Shown here: in pieces, positions 53,107 to 61,890 of the stretch | Position numbering within the stretch: the first letter of the stretch is position 1 | Layout: every line of letters begins with the position of its first letter | Source of the DNA: Azospirillum oleiclasticum | Lineage (GTDB): Bacteria; Pseudomonadota; Alphaproteobacteria; Azospirillales; Azospirillaceae | Assembly (NCBI RefSeq): GCF_013423485.1 | Contig: NZ_JABFFR010000001.1 | Coordinates: 620,001-684,000, forward strand | Direction of reading: 5' to 3' | DNA length: 64,000 nt | Made by a program: the position numbers and the translations under genes | Notes under the pieces: model-generated | Database searches by the model: none | What the model was told of the DNA's origin: nothing | The model's input: the letters and a program-made list of their open reading frames with translations, nothing else

Positions 53107-54585
53107 ATGCAGATGCCGGTGCTCGCGCGAATCGACGCCTATCCCTACCGCCATCGCCTTGCGGAGGTGATGACCGCTCCCGTCGTCACCGCCCCCGGTG
53201 ACCAGTCCTTGGGGGAGGCCGCCGGACTGATGGACCGGCTGGCGATCAGTTCCTTACTGGTGACCGACCCCGTGTCCGGTGCGGTTGCCGGCATCGTCAC
53301 CGAACGCGACGTGTTGCGCGCCGTCGCCCGCCGGGGTGCCGCGGCGCTGGCGGAGCCCTTGTCGGCGTTCATGAGTGGTCCCGTTCAGGGACTGCCGGGT
53401 GACCGCTTCGTCTATCAGGCGCTCGGCCGGATGGACCGGCTGGGGGTGCGGCATCTGGCGGTGACGGACGGGCGCGGTCGCCCGGTCGGCATCGTCACCG
53501 CCCGCAGTTTCCTGCGCCAGCGGGCGGGGGAGGCACTGGCGCTCGGCGACCGCATCCAGGTGGCGGAGGACGCCGCCGGCATCGCCGCGGTGCGCAACCG
53601 CCTGCCCGACCTCGCCGCCGCCCTGGCAGCCGAGGGGGTCCCGGCGCTCGACACCGCCGCGGTGATCGCCGAACTGCTGCGCGACATGACCGCCCGCGCC
53701 GCCGAATTGGCGGAACGGGAGGTCACCGCGGCCCGCGGCCCGGCTCCGGCGCCATGGTGCGTGCTGGTCCTCGGGTCCGCCGGGCGGGGCGAGACTCTGC
53801 TGGCCTTCGATCAGGACAACGCCCTGATCCACGCCGGCGACGATGCCGACGATGCCTGGTACGCGGACATGGCGGAGCGGATGGTCGCCCTGCTGGACGC
53901 GGGCGGCGTGCCGCGCTGCCGTGGCGGAGTTATGGCGTCCAACCCGGCGTGGCGCCATTCCGCGGCGGGGTGGCGCGGGATCGTGGAGCATTGGGTCAAT
54001 GCGGCCAGGCCCCAGGATTTGCTGGAGGTGGATGTCTTTTTCGACCTGCACCCGGTGCACGGCGACCGGGACTTTGCGGAATCGCTGCGACGCGACGCGC
54101 TCACCCATGCGCGGGACGTGGGATTCCTGAAGAATCTGGGGGCCCAGCTCGATGCCGCCAGCCCGCCGCTGACCATCCTGGGCCGGCTGCGGACGGAGGA
54201 AGGGCGGGTTGACCTGAAGCTCGGCGCGCTTTGGCCGGTGGCCGCGGCGGCGCGGGTGCTGGCGCTGCGTCACGGCGTGACGGCCACCGGCACCATGGCG
54301 CGGCTGGAACGGCTTGCCTGTCTGGGCGTGCTGGCGGAGGGCGACCGCGCCGACCTCCAGGGTCTCTACGCCATGGCCGCCCGGTTGGTGCTCGACCAGC
54401 AGGTCGCCGACGCGCGGGTCGGTGTGGTGCCCAGCCCGCGCATCGACCCGACCCGTCTCGACCGCGCCACCCGCCGCCGGCTGTGCGATGCGTTGCGCAT
54501 CGTCGGCCGGCTGGCGGATGTGGTGCGCGACGGGCTGGTCGCGGTCAGGATGTCCGACGCGGTGCCGGTCGCGCCGCGGCCATGA
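53107..54585 (+). CDS. CBS-pair and DUF294 nucleotidyltransferase-like signalling protein
   Basis: 492 residues. Two CBS motifs (about 18-135: 'VMTAPVVTAPGDQSLGEAAGLM', 'GIVTERDVLRAVA', 'PVGIVTARSFLRQ') bind adenylates. A GlnD-like nucleotidyltransferase DUF294 part follows with 'GSAGRGETLLAFDQDNAL' (GS-x-GR-E and D-x-D), and a C-terminal helical DUF294_C substrate domain. Known partners are ActP/DUF4212 transporters and DnaQ-like genes, all present here, so a regulator of uptake is likely. GGAGGGGAGGATCGC precedes ATG 53107. Its stop overlaps the convergent glycosidase fusion by 41 nt. Confidence 0.88.
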   Translation: MQMPVLARIDAYPYRHRLAEVMTAPVVTAPGDQSLGEAAGLMDRLAISSLLVTDPVSGAVAGIVTERDVLRAVARRGAAALAEPLSAFMSGPVQGLPGDRFVYQALGRMDRLGVRHLAVTDGRGRPVGIVTARSFLRQRAGEALALGDRIQVAEDAAGIAAVRNRLPDLAAALAAEGVPALDTAAVIAELLRDMTARAAELAEREVTAARGPAPAPWCVLVLGSAGRGETLLAFDQDNALIHAGDDADDAWYADMAERMVALLDAGGVPRCRGGVMASNPAWRHSAAGWRGIVEHWVNAARPQDLLEVDVFFDLHPVHGDRDFAESLRRDALTHARDVGFLKNLGAQLDAASPPLTILGRLRTEEGRVDLKLGALWPVAAAARVLALRHGVTATGTMARLERLACLGVLAEGDRADLQGLYAMAARLVLDQQVADARVGVVPSPRIDPTRLDRATRRRLCDALRIVGRLADVVRDGLVAVRMSDAVPVAPRP

Positions 54586-57500
54586 TGCAGGCGATGGCGC
54601 TCGCGCGCTCATCGTCCGCCAAGGCCTCCAGTGGTTGCGACAGCTTGCGGCGCCAGTTGGGATACTGGTCCACGGTGCCGGGCAGGTTGACCTGCGCCAC
54701 CTCGTCCGTCAGCTCGTCGAGCTGGACCATGGCGACCGCCGACTCGGTGCGCGCCAGAAAGGCGTGCATCGCGAAGGCGAGCGCCGGGCCGTAGGGGGAG
54801 TCGGCACCGAATCCCGCGGGCAATGGCAGGCCGGCGTTGCGCAGGGCCTCGACCAGCCGCTCCTTCTCCGCATCGCGGCGCTCGCGCTGCCGACCGTACT
54901 CGCCCTTGGCCGGGTAGAGCCCGTGCTCCTGCTTGAGGTGCAGGTCGTGCCCCTCCCACCAGCCGTGCAGCGTGGCGAGGTCATGGCTGCCGACGGTCGC
55001 CAGCGCGGGAGCGGGATAGTCCTCCGGGCCGATGAAGCCGCCGTCCGCCGTCCATTCGAAGAACACGACCCGGTAGCTGAGGATCGCCGCCTCGGCCATC
55101 CGCTCACGGAAGCCGGGTGGCACCGTGCCCAGATCCTCGCCCACCACGAGGCAACGGTTGCGCCGGCTTTCCAGGGCCAGGATGCCGATCAGATCCTCCA
55201 TGGGATAGCCGACATAGGCACCCTCGCTCGCCGGGCGACCCCGCGGGATCCAGTAGACATGCTGGAGCGCCATGGCGTGGTCGATGCGGATGGCACCGGC
55301 GTGCCGCATGTTGGCGCGCACCAGCTCGATGAAGGGGGCGTAGGCGGCCTCGCGCAACGCCTCCGGGTTCAGGGGCGGCAGGCCCCAGTCCTGGCCGGCC
55401 GGGTTGAACAGGTCGGGCGGTGCGCCGACCTGGGCGCCGGACACCACGACGTCCGGCGCCGACCATGTTTCGGCACCGGAACTATCAGCGCCAACCGCCA
55501 GATCGCGGTAGAAGCCGACAGCCATGCCGCGCTGCTCCGCCCGCTCCGCCGCGGCGCCGAGCTGCTCGTCGGCCACCCATTGCAGCCACGCGAAGAAATC
55601 GATCCGCTCGGCTTTCTCCTGCCGGAAGGCGGCAGCGTCCGCACCGTCGGGGCTGCGCAGCCCCTCCGGCCAGTTGCGCCAATCGGGGCCATGCAGTTCG
55701 CGCAGAGCCTGGAACAGGCACAGCCGCTCCAGCGAATGACCCATACGGTGCCGGAACATTGCGAAGGCGGAACGACGCACTTCGGTGGCCGAGTGCCGGA
55801 ATGTCCCGAACAGGCGCTCCAGAAGCGGCAGCTTCAGGCGCGCCACCGCGGCGTAGTCCACATGGGTCGCGGCGCGAGCGGTCTCGAGCGCGCGGCGGAA
55901 GGCGTCGTCGGCCAGCCGCTCCAGCACCGCCGCGCAGTCCGGCAGCTCCGGTATCGCGGTGACATCGATGTAGAGCGGGTTGAGGAACAGACGGCTGAGG
56001 GGGGAGTAGGGGCTGGCTTGGTCCGGGTGGTCGAGGAACAGCGTGTGCAGCGGGTTCAGCCCGATGACCGACGCTCCATGCCCCGCGGCGACCTCCGCAA
56101 GGCTGGCCAGGTCGCCGAAATCGCCGATGCCCCAGTCGGTCGCGCTGCGCACCGCGTAGAGCTGGGCCGCCAAGCCCCAGATCCGTTCCCCCATCGCCAG
56201 CGGGGCCGGCAGGTGGCAGCGGTCGGGAACGGCGATCACCGGGCACTCCGCCGTTGTTCCTCCGGCGTCGATCCGCAGCCGGTGGTACCCCTCCGCCGGT
56301 GCGTCGCCAAGGTCGAGCCGGCGCACCTCCACGGCCGCGCCGTCGAGCGTGGCACGGCGGAGCAGGGGAAGGGCGGCGAAGTCCATCTCGCCACTCCGTT
56401 CACCACCGTCCTCCTCCGTCAGGGTCCAGGCGACGGCACCGGTTCCGACGGGCAGGGAGAGCGCGACACCGAAGGGCGGCTGGTCCACGCGCAGCACGGC
56501 GACCGGCGGCAGCGGCCGTTCCAGATCCCGCCGCTCCATGGCCGACAGGGACCGTTCCGCCGCCGCACCATCCGCCGCATCGACGGCCATGGCGGTCAGC
56601 AGGGCGCAGGTCACGGCGGCGGGGGTGCGCACCGTCTGGCCGGCGGCGTTGATGTAATCCGCCTCGATCCCCATACGGCGCGCCAGACGGTCGAGCGGCC
56701 CAGCCTCCTCCAGCGACCACAGCACGCTCCAGGGGGCAAGCGTGCCGGCCGACAGCCCTTCGCCCTCGGTCCAGAGGATGCGGCCGGGGGCCTGCTCGTA
56801 ACCGGTGACGGGTTCGGCCGACAGGTTGGCGTGCAGGTGCAGGATGCTGCCGTCACCCAGGGTCCAGCAGGCCACGACACCGGCCGTTCCGACGACATGG
56901 TGGCGGGAGGCACCGCCCGGCGCCCCCTCCAGCCGCGGCGCGATCTCCCGCGCCCGCACCGCGAGAGCGCGGCTGTACCAGTCCAGCCACTCCGCGTGCT
57001 CCGCGTCCGTCAGGGCGTCCCAGTCCAGCTTGGCCGAGTCCACCGTTGAGGCGGCGATGGGATCGGGGATGCGCTCGCGCGCCTCCGGGTCCTGGAACTC
57101 GGGGAAGGAGGCGAACTCCTCCCGCCGGCCGTTGCGCACGGCATCGGCAAGCTCCCCGTGGAAGTCGCAGAAGAAGGGGAAGGGGCGCTTTGACGCCCAT
57201 TCCTCCCCCATGAACAGCATCGGGATCTGTGGCCCGAGGAGGTAGAGGCACGCCGCCGCACGCACCGCCGCCGGGTCGGTGAAGGCGGTGATCCGCTCCC
57301 CGAAGGCGCGGTTGCCGATCTGGTCATGGTTCTGCAGGAAGGACACGAAGGCCGTCGGCGGCAGGTGGGCCGACGGCTCGCCGCGCCGCTCGCCGTTGCG
57401 GAAGGGCGACGGGTCACCCTGGTAGGCGAAGCCCTCCGCCAGCGAGCGCGCCAGCTTGGCGGCATCGCCGGCGTAATCGGTGTAATAGCCGCCCGACTCG

Positions 57501-60109
57501 CCACTGGCCCCGGCGTGCAGCGCGTGGTGCAAATCGTCGTTCCACTGCGCGGTGTGGAAGCGCGGCAGCCCGTGCCGGTCGCGGGTAAGGAAGCGTGCCT
57601 GGTTGGCGTCGTTCTCCAGCACCAGATGCACGTGCCGCCCACCGGCGACCGCGCGCACGCGCCAGCCCAGCTCCTCCAGGAAATGGCGGTCGCTGTCGTC
57701 GAGGATGGCGTGCACCGCGTCGAAGCGCAGGCCGTCCAGATGGAACTCCTCAATCCAATAGAGTGTGTTGTGGATGAAGAAATCGCGGACCGGGCCGCTG
57801 TCCGCCCCGTCCATGTTGATCGCCGAGCCCCAGGGGGTGTGGTGGCGGTCGGTGAAGACGGAGGCGGCGTAGGCGTTGAGGTAGTTCCCCTCCGGTCCGA
57901 AGTGGTTGTAGACCACATCGAGGAACACCATCAACCCGCGGGCGTGCGCCGCCTCCACCAGTGCCCGCAGATCATCGGGCCGGCCATAGGCGCTGTCGGG
58001 CGCGTAGGGCAGCACACCGTCGTAGCCCCAGTTCCAGCGGCCGGGAAAATCGGCGATGGGAAGCAGCTCGACGGCCGTCACGCCCAGATCGACCAGATGA
58101 TCCAGCCGGTCGATGGCGGCGCGGAACGTCCCCTCGGGCGTGAAGGTGCCGACATGCAGCTCGTACAGCACCGTCTCGTGCCACGGCCGGCCGGTCCAGG
58201 CCCCGTCGGTCCAGCGGTGCAGCGTGGGGTCGATGACCTCGCTGGGGCCGGCCACGTCCTCAGGCTGGAAGCGCGAGGCGGGGTCGGGCACCGCCAGCCC
58301 GTCGGGCAGCACGAAGCGGTAGCGGCTGCCGGCCTGGGCGTGGGCGGTGGTCAGCTCATGCCAGCCGCCGCCGCGGTTCTCCATGGCGAGCGTCGCACCG
58401 TCCTCCTCCAGCCGCAGGTCGATGCGGTCATGCATCGGCGCCCACAGACGGAAGCGCACGGCACCGTCGGGCAGCACCTGCGCACCGAAGGGCATGTCGT
58501 GGGCGCGCGCCTCGCCCGTGGCGACCGCGCCGGGCCCGGCGGTGCCGATGCGCCCCGGCATGCGGTCGGCCACGTCGTCGCCGGCATCGGCGCCGAGGAT
58601 GCCGAGCACGCCGGTCACCGGGATCGCCAGCCAGTCCGGCCGGTTCGCCAGCTCGTACCCGACCTCGTACAGCGCCTTCTCCAGCAGGAAAAGCTTCAGC
58701 AGCGCGGTGCGCGCATGGGGATCGGCGGGGATGGAGGGGCAGTCGGCGATGGCGCCCAGATAGCCGTCGAGGAAGGCGCCGGCCGCTTCCCCTTCCCACC
58801 AGGCAAGCCAGGAGGACCGTTCGGGGTCGAGATCGGGGTGTGCCTGCCGGACGCTGGCGGCTGCGTAGGCGACCGAGCGCAGCATGCCGGCCACGTCGCG
58901 AAGCGGGCAGTGCTTGCCGCGCCGCTCGGCCAGCGGGCGCATGGGCTCGCCCTCGAAGTCGATGATGTACACCGCACCGTCGGCCACCAGCACCTGACCC
59001 AGATGGAAGTCGCCATGCAGGCGGGTGCGCTGGATGTCGGCGGCGGTGGGGGTCAGCGCGTCGATCTGCGCCAGGATCGCCGGCTCGCAGGCGAGCAACG
59101 ATCGCGCCTGCGCGGCCACGTCGGCCGGCAGGCCATCGACCGCGGATCCCAACGAATCCAGCGTGCGGCGGGCCAAAGCGCGCACGCTCTCCTTCCAACT
59201 GTCGAGCACCCCGCGGTCCACCGTTTCCGGCCGGAAGGCTTCCTGGTCGCAGGGGATGGCGAAGGCGCGGTGCAACTCCGCGGTGCGGGCACCCAGCCGG
59301 CGCAGCAGGTCGAGCGAGGCCCGATCGCCGGCCGCGTCCTCATCGCGGAAACGCTCCACACGGTCTACAAGGTGGCCGGTGACATGCGCCCAGCCGTCCA
59401 CGCAGCCCGGTATCTGCGTCTGGAGCACCGCCAGCGCGGTCGGCTCCCCCTCGCCGGTCCGGTGCTCCAGCCAGCCGAGGAGCGGCGGCGTGCCCGCGAA
59501 ATGCGCGACCTCGGTCAGGAAGCGGCCGACCTCCAGCTCCGGGTGGACGCCCGCCTCCAGCTTGCGGAACCCCTTGAGGATGGCGGTGTCGCCGATGCGG
59601 ATGGAGGTGTTGGACTGCTCCGCCGAGGAGCGCCGGATCGGCGGATCGTCCACCAGCGCCGCCTCGACCTCGGCGAAGGCGGAGCTGTGCCCGAAGCTCA
59701 GGCCGTGGCTGTCGCGCCCGTCGCGCATGCCGGCGACCAGCGCGCGCACGAAGCCGTCGTCGCCGAAGCCATCGCGCAGTGGCCCGGCCCATGGCACCGA
59801 CTCCGCCGCGGCGATGCGGAAGGCATCGGCGCCGTCGCCATCGCCGTGACGACCGAGGATCAGGGGCAGCAGATAGAGCTGGGGCGTCCGCCCCGGCGGC
59901 TCCACCCGCAGCAGGCAGAGCTGCGCCCCGCCGTCGGGCAGCGCCACCGGAATCGCATCCAGCACCTGGACGCGCGGGGTGCCGGCGTCCTTGGCGGCGT
60001 ACCAGCGGCGGCCGGCGATATAGCCGGGGAGGATCGACTCCTCAAGGAGACGCAGGGCGTCGCCTTCCATCGGGGCGGGAAGGGCGGGACGGCTGAAGGC
60101 GCTGGACAC
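54545..60109 (-). CDS. trifunctional fusion: maltokinase / maltooligosyltrehalose trehalohydrolase / 4-alpha-glucanotransferase
   Basis: 1854 uninterrupted codons from GTG 60109 (GGGAAGA upstream; ATG 60070 alternative). Domain 1 (~15-510) is a maltokinase (Pep2): 'GRRWYAAKD', 'SNTSIRIGD', catalytic 'LHGDFHLGQVL' (364-374) and 'IIDFEGEP', ending 'LLEKALYEVGYELANRPDW'. Domain 2 (~541-1120) is TreZ: 'ELHVGTFTPEGTF', nucleophile Asp797 ('GLRFDAVHAI'), Glu832 ('LENDAN'), Asp929 ('NHDQIGNRA'). Domain 3 (~1135-1848) is MalQ: 'ATDWGIGDFGDL', Asp1610 ('IRIDHAM'), Glu1658 ('GEDLGTVPPGF'), Asp1710 ('SHDLATLHGWW') and 'NLPGTVDQYPNW'. Activities expected: maltose phosphorylation, trehalose release from maltooligosyl trehalose, and glucan disproportionation. 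TreY, TreS and GlgE are not in the window. Confidence 0.93.
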   Translation of the reverse strand: MSSAFSRPALPAPMEGDALRLLEESILPGYIAGRRWYAAKDAGTPRVQVLDAIPVALPDGGAQLCLLRVEPPGRTPQLYLLPLILGRHGDGDGADAFRIAAAESVPWAGPLRDGFGDDGFVRALVAGMRDGRDSHGLSFGHSSAFAEVEAALVDDPPIRRSSAEQSNTSIRIGDTAILKGFRKLEAGVHPELEVGRFLTEVAHFAGTPPLLGWLEHRTGEGEPTALAVLQTQIPGCVDGWAHVTGHLVDRVERFRDEDAAGDRASLDLLRRLGARTAELHRAFAIPCDQEAFRPETVDRGVLDSWKESVRALARRTLDSLGSAVDGLPADVAAQARSLLACEPAILAQIDALTPTAADIQRTRLHGDFHLGQVLVADGAVYIIDFEGEPMRPLAERRGKHCPLRDVAGMLRSVAYAAASVRQAHPDLDPERSSWLAWWEGEAAGAFLDGYLGAIADCPSIPADPHARTALLKLFLLEKALYEVGYELANRPDWLAIPVTGVLGILGADAGDDVADRMPGRIGTAGPGAVATGEARAHDMPFGAQVLPDGAVRFRLWAPMHDRIDLRLEEDGATLAMENRGGGWHELTTAHAQAGSRYRFVLPDGLAVPDPASRFQPEDVAGPSEVIDPTLHRWTDGAWTGRPWHETVLYELHVGTFTPEGTFRAAIDRLDHLVDLGVTAVELLPIADFPGRWNWGYDGVLPYAPDSAYGRPDDLRALVEAAHARGLMVFLDVVYNHFGPEGNYLNAYAASVFTDRHHTPWGSAINMDGADSGPVRDFFIHNTLYWIEEFHLDGLRFDAVHAILDDSDRHFLEELGWRVRAVAGGRHVHLVLENDANQARFLTRDRHGLPRFHTAQWNDDLHHALHAGASGESGGYYTDYAGDAAKLARSLAEGFAYQGDPSPFRNGERRGEPSAHLPPTAFVSFLQNHDQIGNRAFGERITAFTDPAAVRAAACLYLLGPQIPMLFMGEEWASKRPFPFFCDFHGELADAVRNGRREEFASFPEFQDPEARERIPDPIAASTVDSAKLDWDALTDAEHAEWLDWYSRALAVRAREIAPRLEGAPGGASRHHVVGTAGVVACWTLGDGSILHLHANLSAEPVTGYEQAPGRILWTEGEGLSAGTLAPWSVLWSLEEAGPLDRLARRMGIEADYINAAGQTVRTPAAVTCALLTAMAVDAADGAAAERSLSAMERRDLERPLPPVAVLRVDQPPFGVALSLPVGTGAVAWTLTEEDGGERSGEMDFAALPLLRRATLDGAAVEVRRLDLGDAPAEGYHRLRIDAGGTTAECPVIAVPDRCHLPAPLAMGERIWGLAAQLYAVRSATDWGIGDFGDLASLAEVAAGHGASVIGLNPLHTLFLDHPDQASPYSPLSRLFLNPLYIDVTAIPELPDCAAVLERLADDAFRRALETARAATHVDYAAVARLKLPLLERLFGTFRHSATEVRRSAFAMFRHRMGHSLERLCLFQALRELHGPDWRNWPEGLRSPDGADAAAFRQEKAERIDFFAWLQWVADEQLGAAAERAEQRGMAVGFYRDLAVGADSSGAETWSAPDVVVSGAQVGAPPDLFNPAGQDWGLPPLNPEALREAAYAPFIELVRANMRHAGAIRIDHAMALQHVYWIPRGRPASEGAYVGYPMEDLIGILALESRRNRCLVVGEDLGTVPPGFRERMAEAAILSYRVVFFEWTADGGFIGPEDYPAPALATVGSHDLATLHGWWEGHDLHLKQEHGLYPAKGEYGRQRERRDAEKERLVEALRNAGLPLPAGFGADSPYGPALAFAMHAFLARTESAVAMVQLDELTDEVAQVNLPGTVDQYPNWRRKLSQPLEALADDERASAIACIMAAARPAPRRTS

Positions 60110-60228
60110 GGCGGTCTTCCCATCGAAGCGGGTTCCGAGGAGCGGACAACACCGCCAGGGCGGTAACGTCACGCGCTCCGGAAACGGGCGCATCCGGAAT
60201 TCGGGGCCATGCGAAAACGGGATACCCC

Positions 60229-60263
60229 AGCCGTATGGGGAGCCGTATGGGGAGCCGTATGGG
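60229..60263. repeat. tandem repeat AGCCGTATGGGG x3
   Basis: Three head-to-tail 12-bp copies, the third lacking its last base, lie 120 bp upstream of the fusion gene start and 11 bp after the stop of the small membrane protein gene. They could be operator repeats for a regulator of the glucan enzyme or a slippage product. Confidence 0.6.
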
Positions 60264-60274
60264 CGGCGGCCCGG

Positions 60275-60484
60275 TCAGCCCCGGCAGCGGTCGTAGAGGG
60301 CGAGATAGCCGCCCACGGCTACGCCGAGCCCGAGCAGGGTGGACAGCCCGCGCAGCTCCGGCATCAGCAGCGCCAGGAACGCCACCACCCCGCCGGCCAG
60401 CAGGCAGAGCCACGCCAGCGTGCTGCAGGTCAGGAAAGGCTGCCGCCGGCGCGGCGGCGGGCGGAGGTGGTGAAGCTGGGCCAT
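60275..60484 (-). CDS. small two-helix membrane protein
   Basis: 69 residues. A basic, Pro-rich head ('RPPPRRRQPF') leads into two hydrophobic helices ('CLLAGGVVAFLALLMPEL', 'TLLGLGVAVGGYLALY') and a short end 'DRCRG'. AAAGG precedes ATG 60484. No family is recognised. It is co-directional with the fusion gene and with the next upstream membrane protein. Confidence 0.6.
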   Translation of the reverse strand: MAQLHHLRPPPRRRQPFLTCSTLAWLCLLAGGVVAFLALLMPELRGLSTLLGLGVAVGGYLALYDRCRG

Positions 60485-60582
60485 GATGTGCCTTTGCGCG
60501 GGGGCTTGGTGACGCCCCACACTATGGGGCTCCGGCTTGGCCGCGGCAAGGCGCGGGGGTGGTGGCCGCCGAGAGGCGGGTG

Positions 60583-60972
60583 TCAGCGCCCCGCCGGCCG
60601 GAACCCCCGCGCCACCCAGCCGACACCGAACAGCAGCAGGCCGAGCGCCACCGGCGGACCCAGCACCAGCGCCGCCGTCTCGCCCAGGCGCGAAGCCGCC
60701 AGAGACTGGCGCTCGGCCATCCGGCGCTCCGCCTCCGCCTCGCCCAGCCGCTGAACGCTGCGGATGAAGTCGGTCATCTCGGGACTCGGGGTGAAACGGC
60801 CGAAGGGGGTGTCGATGGTGGGCGTTCCCGGTTCGCGGAAGGCGCGCTCCAGCCTGGACTGAAGCACCGCCGCATCCTCCCGGATGGTGATCCAGTTCAG
60901 GCCGCCGGCGATCACGATCCAGGCGAAGGACGCCGCCGCCCACAGCCGCCAGAAGCCGCGCACGATGTTCAA
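60583..60972 (-). CDS. small membrane protein (unknown)
   Basis: 129 residues from TTG 60972 with GGAG 8 nt upstream; ATG 61035 and 61011 are in-frame alternatives. A helix near residues 5-24 ('RLWAAASFAWIVIAGGL') and another near 100-120 ('VLGPPVALGLLLFGVGWVARGF') flank a charged middle ('TIDTPFGRFTPSPEMTDFI'). Proteins of this layout are often annotated hypothetical in Rhodospirillales. Function unknown. Confidence 0.62.
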   Translation of the reverse strand: MNIVRGFWRLWAAASFAWIVIAGGLNWITIREDAAVLQSRLERAFREPGTPTIDTPFGRFTPSPEMTDFIRSVQRLGEAEAERRMAERQSLAASRLGETAALVLGPPVALGLLLFGVGWVARGFRPAGR

Positions 60973-61073
60973 GGAAGGGACTCCGTCGCTACTTCGTGCC
61001 AGCCCCGGCATCAATGCGAGCGGACAGGTGGACATGGGCGGGCACCTCTCGCGCGGGAGGATAGCGCCGCGGG

Positions 61074-61874
61074 TCAGTCCGCCGCCAGAGGCTCATAGAA
61101 TTCCGGACCGAAGCCGGCGCGCAGGCGGCCGTCGATGTTGAAGGGCCGCTTCACCTGCCCGCGGAAATAGCGGCGGACGAGCTCTTGCCACAGGGCAACG
61201 GGTTCGGCCCCGCGCTCGCCGCAGACATGCTCGAACCAGCGCCGGCCGGCGGCGACATGGACGATCTCGTCGTCGTGGATGAGCCGCAGGATACCGGCGC
61301 TCTCCGCGTCGCCGAATCCGCGCAGGCGGGCGACGGTGTCGGGCGTCACGTCTAGCCCGCGCGCCTCCAGCACCATCGGCACCACGGCCAGCCGGGCGGC
61401 GAGGTCGTGGGCGGTGGCCTGCGCCGACTGCCAGAGACCGTCATGGGCCGGCAGGTCGCCATAGGCCGCTCCCAGCGCATTCATGCGCCGCTCCAGCAGG
61501 TCGAAATGCCGCGCCTCGTCGTCGGCCACGCGCACCCAGTCGTCGAAGAAACCGCGCGGCAGCGCGGCCCCGGCGAAGCGGGCGCACAGGTCCCAGGCGA
61601 GGTCGATGGCGTTCAGCTCGATGTGGGCCAGCGCGTGCAGCAGGGCGATGCGGTTCTGCGCGCTGCCGCCGCGCCCGCGCTTGGGCATGTCGCGGGGCAG
61701 CCGCAGTTCCGGTCGCTCCGGCCGTGCCGGCCGGTCGGGTGGTGCCGTGTCCCCCAGCGCCGTGATCCGCCCCGCCGACCAGTCGGCGGCGAAGCGCCGG
61801 GTCAACGCCACCTTGTCGGTCGGCGCGGCGGTGGTCAGCACAGCCACCGCCGCGGCGCTCAGCGTTCCGGGCAT
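61074..61874 (-). CDS. DUF455 ferritin-like protein
   Basis: 266 residues from ATG 61874. The four-helix diiron-type bundle shows metal-ligand clusters 'HALAHIELNAIDLAWDL', 'DDEARHFDLLERR' and 'IHDDEIVHVAAG', matching DUF455 (distant to MiaE-like hydroxylases). The role is not established; oxygenase or iron handling is inferred from the fold. It begins 16 bp after the cysQ stop and is probably co-transcribed with it; an ATG at 61901 would overlap cysQ. Confidence 0.87.
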   Translation of the reverse strand: MPGTLSAAAVAVLTTAAPTDKVALTRRFAADWSAGRITALGDTAPPDRPARPERPELRLPRDMPKRGRGGSAQNRIALLHALAHIELNAIDLAWDLCARFAGAALPRGFFDDWVRVADDEARHFDLLERRMNALGAAYGDLPAHDGLWQSAQATAHDLAARLAVVPMVLEARGLDVTPDTVARLRGFGDAESAGILRLIHDDEIVHVAAGRRWFEHVCGERGAEPVALWQELVRRYFRGQVKRPFNIDGRLRAGFGPEFYEPLAAD

Positions 61875-61890
61875 CGTGTGGGATTCCGTG

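Noticed and set aside
55117..55962. Plus-strand open frames within the MalQ region
   Set aside because: Pro/Arg-rich shadows opposite conserved MalQ active-site codons.
54314..60166. Very long open frames on the plus strand opposite the glucan-enzyme fusion
   Set aside because: Their composition is that of antisense shadows in G+C-rich coding DNA (Arg/Gln/His-rich, no domains), while the minus strand shows three complete enzyme families.
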